Source of the DNA: Chloroflexota bacterium
GTDB lineage: Bacteria > Chloroflexota > Anaerolineae > B4-G1
DNA: 16,948 nucleotides
Assembly (NCBI GenBank): GCA_011046405.1
Contig: DSAR01000324.1
Location: forward strand, 1 to 16,948
Reading direction: 5' to 3'
Part shown: positions 6,324 to 12,735 of the stretch, piece by piece
Layout of the letters: each line of letters opens with the position of its first letter
Numbering within the stretch: position 1 is the stretch's first letter
Made by a program: the position numbers and the translations under genes
Notes under the pieces: generated by a model
Databases searched by the model: none
What the model saw: only the letters and a program-made list of their open reading frames with translations
Told to the model about the DNA's origin: nothing

Positions 6324-7382
6324 TCAGACTGCCGACATCACGTCTTGCGTAAACATCGTCGCCGATGATTCCGCGATCGACCAGGCCGCCAGGTCAAGTG
6401 ACAACTGATCGAAGAAACTGTTGACCGGCAGATCGTCTCCATATTGAAGCGCCGTCACGCGGGCGCGCAAGCGTAGCGTTTTGGTCTTCAGGGTGAATTC
6501 CTGCCCCTCTCTGGCCAAAACCGGTTCTCCCTTGGGCGCCAGTTTGGCCCGCAACGCTTCGTCGTTGAAGGCATACTCCGACATCAACACCTTGGTCACC
6601 GTCCGGATGTCGCTCTTATCGAAAAGCCATATTTCAAAAGCCGTGATCTTATTGGGCGTATCCACGCCGATCCGTTCCGAAATTCCCATCCCGCACTCGC
6701 CCAAAAACTCACCGTTCTCAAGCTCAATGCTGAACGAGGGATCGTAATGGTCGTCTCCCAGCGTATAGGCAGCCGTAAACTGGGCCAGCGGCGGTCCATC
6801 GGCGCCCATCTCCCAGGCCGCCGCCCGGGCCGGGACGCCACCTTCCGCCAGATCCAGGCCGGGGCCCGCCTCCTCTCGCCTGCTTCTGAGGTAACCGACA
6901 AGGAAATACAAGGCCAGGACTACGGCCAACACGAGCAAGAGGACGCCACAGAGGGCGACGACGGACCATAAGCCGCCACGCTCCGTTTCCTCCGGCGTCT
7001 CAGCAACCGGAGCTGCTTCTACGTCCGCCTCGGGCAGATTCAACGCTGCCGCCAGGGCGCGCAAGCGAATGGCCTCCTCGCCGCTTCTCTCTTTCGCCAG
7101 TTCCTCGATCACTTGCGCCAGCTTTTTCTGATCCCACAGATCCACGCCCAGCGTATCGCGGATCCAGGCCCGGTCGCCGGCGTGGGCGCCGCTAGGCGCG
7201 TACTCTTGCGCGATCCAGGCGATGTAGTCCTTCTGGAAATCAGAGCGCAATTGATTCGGCGCGGTATTCTCCCACTTCACCGGGTTTATCTGCCAGGCAT
7301 AGACCAAACCCAGAATCAAGCCCAGTATGATCCCAATGATTAACAATCTATACCGTTGAAGGAATTGCAGGATAGTCTCCAT
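6324..7382 (-). CDS. Two-TM membrane protein of unknown function
   Basis: 352 residues. A hydrophobic helix spans residues 12-29. Residues 30-135 are a charged segment with amphipathic helices ('KKLAQVIEELAKERSGEEAIRLRALAAAL'). A second helix spans 138-164, followed by an RSRRE stop-transfer. Residues 195-350 form a soluble domain with alternating strands and a conserved-looking 'YDPSFSIELENGEFLGECGMGI'. By the positive-inside rule both termini may be cytoplasmic with the 30-135 loop outside. I recognise no named domain; it resembles hypothetical proteins I associate with Anaerolineae, which is a weak recollection. ATG at 7380-7382 follows AAGGGGG. It has its own promoter (7449-7477), a leader hairpin and a terminator, so it is monocistronic. 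Confidence 0.8.
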   Translation of the reverse strand: METILQFLQRYRLLIIGIILGLILGLVYAWQINPVKWENTAPNQLRSDFQKDYIAWIAQEYAPSGAHAGDRAWIRDTLGVDLWDQKKLAQVIEELAKERSGEEAIRLRALAAALNLPEADVEAAPVAETPEETERGGLWSVVALCGVLLLVLAVVLALYFLVGYLRSRREEAGPGLDLAEGGVPARAAAWEMGADGPPLAQFTAAYTLGDDHYDPSFSIELENGEFLGECGMGISERIGVDTPNKITAFEIWLFDKSDIRTVTKVLMSEYAFNDEALRAKLAPKGEPVLAREGQEFTLKTKTLRLRARVTALQYGDDLPVNSFFDQLSLDLAAWSIAESSATMFTQDVMSAV

Positions 7383-7415
7383 TTCGTCCCCCTTGTCTAT
7401 GCTCGCAGATCTCTT

Positions 7416-7438
7416 GCAAAAAACCTCGCGTTTTTTGC
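7416..7438 (-). promoter_or_regulatory. Leader hairpin GCAAAAAAC/GTTTTTTGC
   Basis: A 9-bp perfect inverted repeat with a 5-nt loop lies a few bases after the predicted transcription start for the gene at 6324-7382. It could stabilise the mRNA 5' end. It lacks a separate T-run, so I do not call it a terminator. Confidence 0.5.
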
Positions 7439-7448
7439 CGCCAACCTC

Positions 7449-7477
7449 ATTGTACCATAAATGACATCGCCATACAA
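7449..7477 (-). promoter_or_regulatory. Sigma-70-type promoter of the two-TM protein gene
   Basis: TTGTAT (7472-7477), exactly 17 bp, then TACAAT (7449-7454), which also carries a TGG extension. The predicted leader is about 60 nt, ending at the AAGGGGG ribosome site. Confidence 0.8.
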
Positions 7478-7565
7478 CTTACTTTACCACAAACAGCAAA
7501 CGAGGGCAAATGCTCTTTCCCAGTCTCCCAGTCTCCCAGTCGTCTGTCCAAAATCCAGATTTCTG

Positions 7566-7675
7566 GTATCATCTCAATAAACCGGGGCAAACTCGCTCGG
7601 GCCGGTCTCCTGACCGTGCCCGCTGTGGCTCGGTCGGGAGACCGGCCACAGCTCCCCAACTTATTGAGAAGATAC
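7566..7675. mobile_element. MITE-like element, copy 1, with 8-bp target duplication
   Basis: Terminal inverted repeats GTATCATCTCAATAA (7566-7580) and TTATTGAGAAGATAC (7661-7675) match at 14 of 15 positions. The direct duplication GATTTCTG flanks it at 7558-7565 and 7676-7683. Inside, CCGGTCTCC-T-GACCG and CGGTC-G-GGAGACCGG form a nested stem, so the 110-bp unit is one long imperfect hairpin. It encodes no protein, so it must have been moved by a transposase in trans. Same family as 7955-8053. Confidence 0.85.
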
Positions 7676-7720
7676 GATTTCTGGTTCTTTGGGATTTCGC
7701 ATGGCCGCGGTGAGAGATTA

Positions 7721-7810
7721 GCCACGAATCCTTCGACGACGCTCAGGACAGGTTTGCACGAATGGACACGAAAAACCCAAAGATTAGTGACAATTCGGGT
7801 AATTCGTGGC
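7721..7810. repeat. CACGAAT-type palindromic repeat
   Basis: The ends GCCACGAAT (7721-7729) and ATTCGTGGC (7802-7810) are perfectly inverted. Internal CACGAATGGACACGAA and CAATTCGGGTAATTCG add further pairing. It carries a CCTTCGACGACGCTCAGGAC segment at 7730-7749, a type of repeat I have seen in other bacterial intergenic regions. No target duplication was found. Confidence 0.65.
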
Positions 7811-7954
7811 AAAAAATTGACCGCTTGCTAAGCCGAGCATGCGAACTAGCAGAGAGCCAGATTTCTGAGGTCTCGATCGCGAGCCATTTTGCACCTAAAA
7901 ATGTCAAAATCCTTTCAAAAATCGTCAGGTAGCGCTTTCGGAGAGGCTTGCGAA

Positions 7955-8053
7955 GTATCTTCTCAATAAACCGGAGGTTTGTTCGTAGTAGGCGCTTCAG
8001 CGCCCCTAAAAGCGCACGACGAACAGATTCGCCCCAAGTTATTGAGAAGATAC
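7955..8053. mobile_element. MITE-like element, copy 2, with 8-bp target duplication
   Basis: Perfect 15-bp terminal repeats GTATCTTCTCAATAA (7955-7969) and TTATTGAGAAGATAC (8039-8053). The duplication CTTGCGAA flanks it at 7947-7954 and 8054-8061. The interior has a GTTCGTAGT / ACGACGAAC stem and a GGCGC-TTCA-GCGCC hairpin. It shares ends but not interior with copy 1 (7566-7675). It encodes no protein. Confidence 0.88.
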
Positions 8054-8074
8054 CTTGCGAAGTCTTTTGTATTT

Positions 8075-8217
8075 GTAACCGTTCAGGCCAGGGGAACATG
8101 GGACACAGATTTTCACAGATTCACACAGATTGAGGCCATCAAGCAGGCCTTACTTGGCACTCGATGGAAAAAATCTGTGCAATCTGTGTCCCATCGTTCA
8201 ATCCCCTGAACGCTTAC
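8075..8217. mobile_element. Complete copy B of the 'cacagatt' palindromic element, inserted in the xerC 3' end
   Basis: Ends GTAACCGTTCAGG (8075-8087) and CCTGAACGCTTAC (8205-8217) are inverted with one mismatch in 13. The duplication TTGTATTT flanks it at 8067-8074 and 8218-8225. Further in, GGGACACAGATT and AATCTGTGTCCC pair, giving an almost full-length hairpin of 143 bp with the core shared with copy A at 1845. The GTAAGCG-type end and 8-bp duplication recall IS66-family termini as I know them. It encodes no transposase. The stop codon of xerC lies inside it. Confidence 0.85.
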
Positions 8218-9130
8218 TTGTATTTTTCTGTTGGGCCCGAGGGTGGGCCCGCAGGTAGACCTCGCGGGCGTGGCTGCGACTCACGTGGGTATAGACCTGG
8301 GTGGTGCTGAGGCTGGCGTGTCCCAGCAACTCCTGCACGACGCGCAGATCCGCCCCACCATCCAGGAGATGCGTGGCAAAGGAATGCCGCAAGACGTGAG
8401 GCGAGACGTGTGTCTGCAGTCCCGCCTTCTTGGCCGCCTGGTCCAGGAGATACGATACGCCCCGTACCGTCAAACGACCACCCCGGTGGTTGAGCCACAG
8501 GGCCTCGGATGGGTGCCGTCCCAGCAACGCCGGCCGGCCGCCACGCAAATAGGCCCGCACAGCCTGCACCGCTGGCCGGCCAAGTAACCCGATCCGCTCC
8601 TTTCGCCCCTTGCCCACGACCCGCACCTGCCCGAAATCCAGATCGACGTCCTCGACGTTCAGGCCAGCCAGTTCACCGACCCGCAATCCCGCCCCGTACA
8701 GGACCTCGATGATGGCCCGGTTGCGCATACCCAGCGGTTCCGACGTATCCGGCGCCGCCAGCAGCACCTCCACCTCCGGCACGGTCAGGTATTCCGGCAG
8801 TTGTTTGGGCACCCGGGGGGCGTTGACCATCCGGAAGACGTTGCTGTCCAGCACACCCTCGCGTACCAGGAAATCGCCGAAGGAACGCAACTCCGACACC
8901 CGGCGGGCGATGCTGGCCTTCACGTACCCGACGTCGTCCAGTTCCGCCAGATATTGACGCAACAGACGCCGGTCCACTTGATCGATCGAATCGATCCCTT
9001 CCTCCTCGCAATACGTCAGGAACTGGCCGATGTCATTGCCGTAATTCTTGACCGTGTAGGGTGAAGCGTCCCGAATAGTCTCCAGGTAATCCAGAAAGCG
9101 CTCCAGCAACCCCATCATATCCACGCTCAA
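8198..9130 (-). CDS. xerC: Tyrosine site-specific recombinase XerC/XerD type
   Basis: 310 residues, cytoplasmic; resolves chromosome dimers at dif by strand exchange through a 3'-phosphotyrosine. Residues 7-90 are the SAM-like N-terminal core-binding domain ('TVKNYGNDIGQFLTYCEEEGI'). The catalytic domain carries R150 (GAGLRVGEL), K174 (GKGRKER), H245-x-x-R248 (HVLRHSFATHLL), H271 (LLGHASLSTTQVYTHV) and nucleophile Y280, so it is complete. It follows topA, as xerC does in Firmicutes, hence the C label; XerD cannot be excluded. The start is TTG at 9130 with AGAGGGGG five nt upstream; GTG at 9124 or ATG at 9118 are alternatives. The last six codons (SKRSGD) and the stop come from the inserted element at 8075-8217. 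Confidence 0.92.
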   Translation of the reverse strand: MSVDMMGLLERFLDYLETIRDASPYTVKNYGNDIGQFLTYCEEEGIDSIDQVDRRLLRQYLAELDDVGYVKASIARRVSELRSFGDFLVREGVLDSNVFRMVNAPRVPKQLPEYLTVPEVEVLLAAPDTSEPLGMRNRAIIEVLYGAGLRVGELAGLNVEDVDLDFGQVRVVGKGRKERIGLLGRPAVQAVRAYLRGGRPALLGRHPSEALWLNHRGGRLTVRGVSYLLDQAAKKAGLQTHVSPHVLRHSFATHLLDGGADLRVVQELLGHASLSTTQVYTHVSRSHAREVYLRAHPRAQQKNTSKRSGD

Positions 9131-9218
9131 AATGTCCCCCTCTTAAATCACGAATGAGACAAATCCCCCACCGCCCCACAACCTTCAACCTTCTGTCGAT
9201 AACCGACTATGCCTACAC

Positions 9219-9253
9219 GAAAAAAGTGGCGCTCCGAGATCAAGCACCACTTT
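9219..9253 (-). terminator. Intrinsic terminator after topA
   Basis: AAAGTGG (9223-9229) pairs with CCACTTT (9247-9253), with GCT/AGC continuing inside after one mismatch. The minus strand then reads a run of six T (9221-9226 overlapping the stem foot). It is 28 nt after the topA stop and separates the ffh-topA unit from xerC. Confidence 0.75.
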
Positions 9254-9281
9254 AACGTCACCTCATAATCCACCCCACCAC

Positions 9282-11654
9282 TCAGGCGGGATCCTCCGCC
9301 AATTCGGGCAGATTCTCTAACTCGAACTCCTCCTCGCAGGCCACGCACTTGGCCCACCCCTTGCGTCCTTCGGTCAGCAAGCCCCCGCACTCCAGACAGG
9401 GCTGGGGCAAGGGCCGCTTCCACACGGCGAACTGGCACGATTCCTCGTCGTCGTTTCGATAGTTGGAGCAGCTGTAGAAGGTGCGCCCCCGGCGCGTCCG
9501 CTTCTCGACCAGCTCGCCATCGCACTCTGGGCAAGGGACGCCGGTCTTGATCAAGATCTGCTGGCTGTAGCGGCACTCGGGGAAATTGCTGCAGCCGATG
9601 AACTTGCCGTAACGCCCATATTTATAGATCAATGGATGGCCACACTCCGGGCACATCTCCCCGGTGGGTTGATTGCCCATCTCGACGTCCGGCATAGACG
9701 CCCGTGCCTGTTCCAACGTCCCGGCAAATGGGTCGTAAAAATCGCGCAACACCGGCACCCATTCCCGCTCGCCCTCGGCGATCTGGTCCAAATCCTCCTC
9801 CATCTGGGCCGTGAAATCGGTGTCGATGTAGTCGGGGAAATACTTGACCAGCAAATCGTTGACCACCATGCCAACCTCGGTCGGATAGAGACGCCCATCG
9901 CGGCGCTGGACGTAGGCCCGTTGCTGGATGGTGGACAGGGTCGGCGCGTAGGTGCTGGGCCGCCCAATGCCGTACTCCTCCATCGCGCGGACCAGGGTCG
10001 CCTCGCTGAAGCGGGGCGGCGCCTGGGTGAAGTGCTGATCCGGCAGCAGATCGACCAGATCGACCGACTCATCCACAGCCAGGGGCGGTATCTCCTCCCG
10101 CGTCCCCTCGACCGCCTCACGATCCTCGTCGTCCTTGGCCTCCTCGTACACGATCAAGAAGCCCTTGAAGCGCAAACTGGAACCACTGGCCCTGAAGAGA
10201 TAGGGACGATCCTTCCCATCCGACTCGCCCGCCGGCCCCGCCTCGATCTCCACCGCGATCGTGTCGTAGACCGCGCGCGACATCTGGCTGGATACGAAAC
10301 GGCGCCAGATCAACCGGTAGAGCCGGTACTGGTTGCGATCCAGGAAGGGTTTCATCTCGCGCGGCGTGCGGAAGACGCTGGTGGGTCGAATCGCCTCGTG
10401 GGCCTCCTGGGCCCCCTTCGCCTTCGTCTTGTACTGGGGCGGCTCCGCTGGCATGTATTTCTTGCCGTATTTTTCCTCGATGTATTTCCGAGCATTCGCC
10501 TGAGCTTGCTCGGCCACGTTGACGCTATCGGTCCGCATGTAAGTGATCAGGCCGACCGGCCCGTCACCCAGGTCGATGCCCTCGTAGAGTTGCTGGGCAT
10601 AGCGCATCGTCCGCCGCGCCGTGAAACTCAAACGCCGGGAGGCCTCCTGCTGCATCGTGCTGGTCGTGAAGGGCGGCGAGGGCCGACGCCGTCTCTGCCC
10701 CTCCTTGACGTTGGTCACCGTATACGTCGACTGCTCCAGATCGGCGATGACTTCTTGGACCTCGGCCTGGCTCTGCAGGTCCAGCTTCTCACCATGGATC
10801 CGGTGTAACCGGGCGAAAAACGTCTGCGGCTCCTCCTCCTGCTTGGCCAATTCCGCTTCGAGGGACCAGTACTCGTCCGGCACGAAGGCCTCAATCTCTC
10901 GCTCCCGGTCTACCACCAGGCGCACCGCTACCGACTGCACCCGGCCGGCCGAAAGCCCCCGCCGGCCCATCTTATCCCGCAAAAGCGGGCTCAACGTGTA
11001 CCCCACGATGCGGTCCAGGATGCGCCGGGCCTGCTGCGCCTCCACCCGTTCCATGTCGATCTTGCGGGGATTGGAGAAGGCGTGCTCAATCGCGTCCCCC
11101 GTGATCTCGTGGAATTCCACCCGCTTGACCGGCCGCCATTGAATGGCCGATTCCAGTGCCTCGGTCAAATGCCAGGAAATCGCCTCGCCCTCCCGGTCGG
11201 GGTCGGTCGCCAGGTAGATCTCCGACGAGTTCTTGACGTCATGTCGCAACTCCCGCACCACGTCCTTGCGCTTGGAGGGCACGATGTAGCGCGGTTCGAA
11301 ATCGTTCTCGATGTTGACGCCCATCCGGTTGGAGGGCAAATCGCGCACGTGGCCCACCGAGGCCCGCACGATGTAATCCTTGCCCAGGAAGCGTCCCACC
11401 GTCCGCGCCTTGGCCGGCGACTCGACGATCACCAGACTGGGCTTTGTGGCCATATCCCGCTTGGCCTTCTTGGAAAGGACCATGTGCTCCCTGGGACCGA
11501 GCCCCTCGTGGGCCGGTGTATAACCCATCCGAAACATCTTCGTCCCACACTCGGGACACACGCCCCGGGTCGCCGGCGTTCCACTGCTGGTAAAGACCGC
11601 CTGGGCGTCCTGGATCTCCCGTTTTTCTTTGCATTTGACACAATATGCTTTCAT
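9282..11654 (-). CDS. topA: DNA topoisomerase I (type IA) with an extra N-terminal zinc ribbon
   Basis: 790 residues; relaxes negative supercoils by cutting one strand through a 5'-phosphotyrosine. Residues 1-45 are an added zinc ribbon (C5, C8, C33, C36) resembling DUF5679. TopA proper begins at M68 ('ATKPSLVIVESPAKA'). The Toprim domain has E78 and D151-x-D153-x-E155. The active-site tyrosine is Y372 in 'GLITYMRTDS'. Three C-terminal zinc fingers lie at C668/C671/C688/C694, C708/C711/C729/C740 and C753/C756/C770/C773. ATG at 11654 lies 4 nt after the manC stop, supporting coupled translation of the fused form; a second start at 11453 (M68) would give a classical TopA but has a poor ribosome site. 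Terminator at 9219-9253. Confidence 0.96.
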   Translation of the reverse strand: MKAYCVKCKEKREIQDAQAVFTSSGTPATRGVCPECGTKMFRMGYTPAHEGLGPREHMVLSKKAKRDMATKPSLVIVESPAKARTVGRFLGKDYIVRASVGHVRDLPSNRMGVNIENDFEPRYIVPSKRKDVVRELRHDVKNSSEIYLATDPDREGEAISWHLTEALESAIQWRPVKRVEFHEITGDAIEHAFSNPRKIDMERVEAQQARRILDRIVGYTLSPLLRDKMGRRGLSAGRVQSVAVRLVVDREREIEAFVPDEYWSLEAELAKQEEEPQTFFARLHRIHGEKLDLQSQAEVQEVIADLEQSTYTVTNVKEGQRRRRPSPPFTTSTMQQEASRRLSFTARRTMRYAQQLYEGIDLGDGPVGLITYMRTDSVNVAEQAQANARKYIEEKYGKKYMPAEPPQYKTKAKGAQEAHEAIRPTSVFRTPREMKPFLDRNQYRLYRLIWRRFVSSQMSRAVYDTIAVEIEAGPAGESDGKDRPYLFRASGSSLRFKGFLIVYEEAKDDEDREAVEGTREEIPPLAVDESVDLVDLLPDQHFTQAPPRFSEATLVRAMEEYGIGRPSTYAPTLSTIQQRAYVQRRDGRLYPTEVGMVVNDLLVKYFPDYIDTDFTAQMEEDLDQIAEGEREWVPVLRDFYDPFAGTLEQARASMPDVEMGNQPTGEMCPECGHPLIYKYGRYGKFIGCSNFPECRYSQQILIKTGVPCPECDGELVEKRTRRGRTFYSCSNYRNDDEESCQFAVWKRPLPQPCLECGGLLTEGRKGWAKCVACEEEFELENLPELAEDPA

Positions 11655-11658
11655 ACCG

Positions 11659-12732
11659 TTATAGATAAACTCCCTTACCCTGCTCCGCTAACTTCGCCAC
11701 CAGATCCCTGACCTCTTGTTCCCGGTCCATCGGGCATACCAGCAGCGCGTCCTCCGTATCGACGATGATCATCCCTTCCAAACCAATGGTCGCGACGAGC
11801 CGTTCACTTCCAAAGATCAACGTGTCGCGGGTATCGATCCCCGCGTGGGGCCCCGAGACCACGTTCCCATCCTCGTCCACGGGCAACAGATCGACCAGAC
11901 TGGCCCAGCTGCCGACGTCGGACCAGCCGATGTCGGCTGGCATGACGGCGACGTCCTCCGCCCCCTCCATGATGCCGTAATCGATCGTCTGCTTGGCGAC
12001 CTGGGGCCAGATACGCTTCAACGTCGGTTCGTAACCCGGCGTTCCCAGTGTGGCCTCGACCTGCGCCAACTGGACGTAAAAATCGGCCATCTGGCGCTGG
12101 AACTCCGCCATCACCTGCTCCACTCGCCAGACGAACATGCCGCTATTCCAGGAATACTCGCCGCTCTCAAGCATCTGGAAAGCGGTCTCGGCGCCGGGTT
12201 TCTCGGTGAAACGCTCGGCCCGGAAGACCGGGAAACCGTTCACCGTATCCAACTGCTCGCCCTGCTTGATGTACCCGTACCCCGTGGAAGGGGACGTGGG
12301 TTTGATCCCCAGCGTGACCAGGTGCCCTGCCTGGGCCACCTGTTCCGAAGCAAGCAACAATTCCCGGAAGCGCTCGACCTTGGTGATGAAGTGATCGGCG
12401 GTCAGCACCGCCATCACGGCGTCGGGGTCCTCACGTCGCAAGTGAATGGCCCCCAACCCAATGGCCGGCGCCGTCCCGCGCCCCACGGGTTCGACGATGA
12501 AGTTTTCATCCGGCAATTCCGGCGCCTGGGCTTTTAGATCCTCGACGTGCTCGGCCCCGGTCACGACCAGGATGTGTTCGGGTTGAAATAAGGGCACGAT
12601 CCGGTCTACCGCGTGCTCGAACATCGTGCGCTTGCCTGCCAATTTGAGCGATTGCTTGGGGCGATCGTGACGGCTCAGGGGCCACAATCGCGTGCCAAAA
12701 CCACCTGCCATAATCAACGCATAAAAAGCCAT
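11659..12732 (-). CDS. manC: Mannose-1-phosphate guanylyltransferase
   Basis: 357 residues, cytoplasmic; makes GDP-mannose from GTP and mannose-1-phosphate for glycans. Motifs: nucleotide-binding GGFGTRLWPLSR (10-21) with RPKQ (24-27), FIVEPVGRGTAPAIG (78-92), ADHFI (112-116), ERFTEKP (173-179), WNSGMF (195-200) and GWSDVGSW (269-276). The length fits the short form without a phosphomannose isomerase domain. ATG at 12730-12732 has GGAG upstream and starts 3 nt after the dprA stop; topA starts 4 nt after its own stop. A sugar-nucleotide gene between dprA and topA is out of functional context, and no other polysaccharide gene is in the window. Confidence 0.95.
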   Translation of the reverse strand: MAFYALIMAGGFGTRLWPLSRHDRPKQSLKLAGKRTMFEHAVDRIVPLFQPEHILVVTGAEHVEDLKAQAPELPDENFIVEPVGRGTAPAIGLGAIHLRREDPDAVMAVLTADHFITKVERFRELLLASEQVAQAGHLVTLGIKPTSPSTGYGYIKQGEQLDTVNGFPVFRAERFTEKPGAETAFQMLESGEYSWNSGMFVWRVEQVMAEFQRQMADFYVQLAQVEATLGTPGYEPTLKRIWPQVAKQTIDYGIMEGAEDVAVMPADIGWSDVGSWASLVDLLPVDEDGNVVSGPHAGIDTRDTLIFGSERLVATIGLEGMIIVDTEDALLVCPMDREQEVRDLVAKLAEQGKGVYL

Positions 12733-12735
12733 TCT

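Larger units (their letters stand above)
7383..8197. other. Gene-free, repeat-dense region between xerC and the two-TM gene
   Basis: About 815 bp hold the promoter and leader of the gene at 6324-7382, a triple 8-bp repeat CCCAGTCT at about 7519-7542, two miniature elements of one family, a CACGAAT palindrome and most of a third miniature element. Bases 7811-7946 are plain AT-richer sequence that includes the inferred ancestral end of xerC (TGA at 7925-7927). Open frames here are translations of repeats and lack ribosome sites. Confidence 0.7.

Noticed and set aside
7519..7542. Three CCCAGTCT units considered as a CRISPR-like or iteron array
   Set aside because: They are directly adjacent 8-bp repeats without spacers, only three copies, and no origin or Cas gene is nearby.
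7447..7812. 121-codon minus-strand open frame with CKPVLSVVEGF
   Set aside because: It is a translation of the MITE copy 1 and CACGAAT repeats; the peptide is the usual product of reading a CTCAGGACAG repeat.
9636..10808. 390-codon plus-strand open frame
   Set aside because: It is antisense to topA, whose catalytic and zinc motifs are all in the minus-strand frame.
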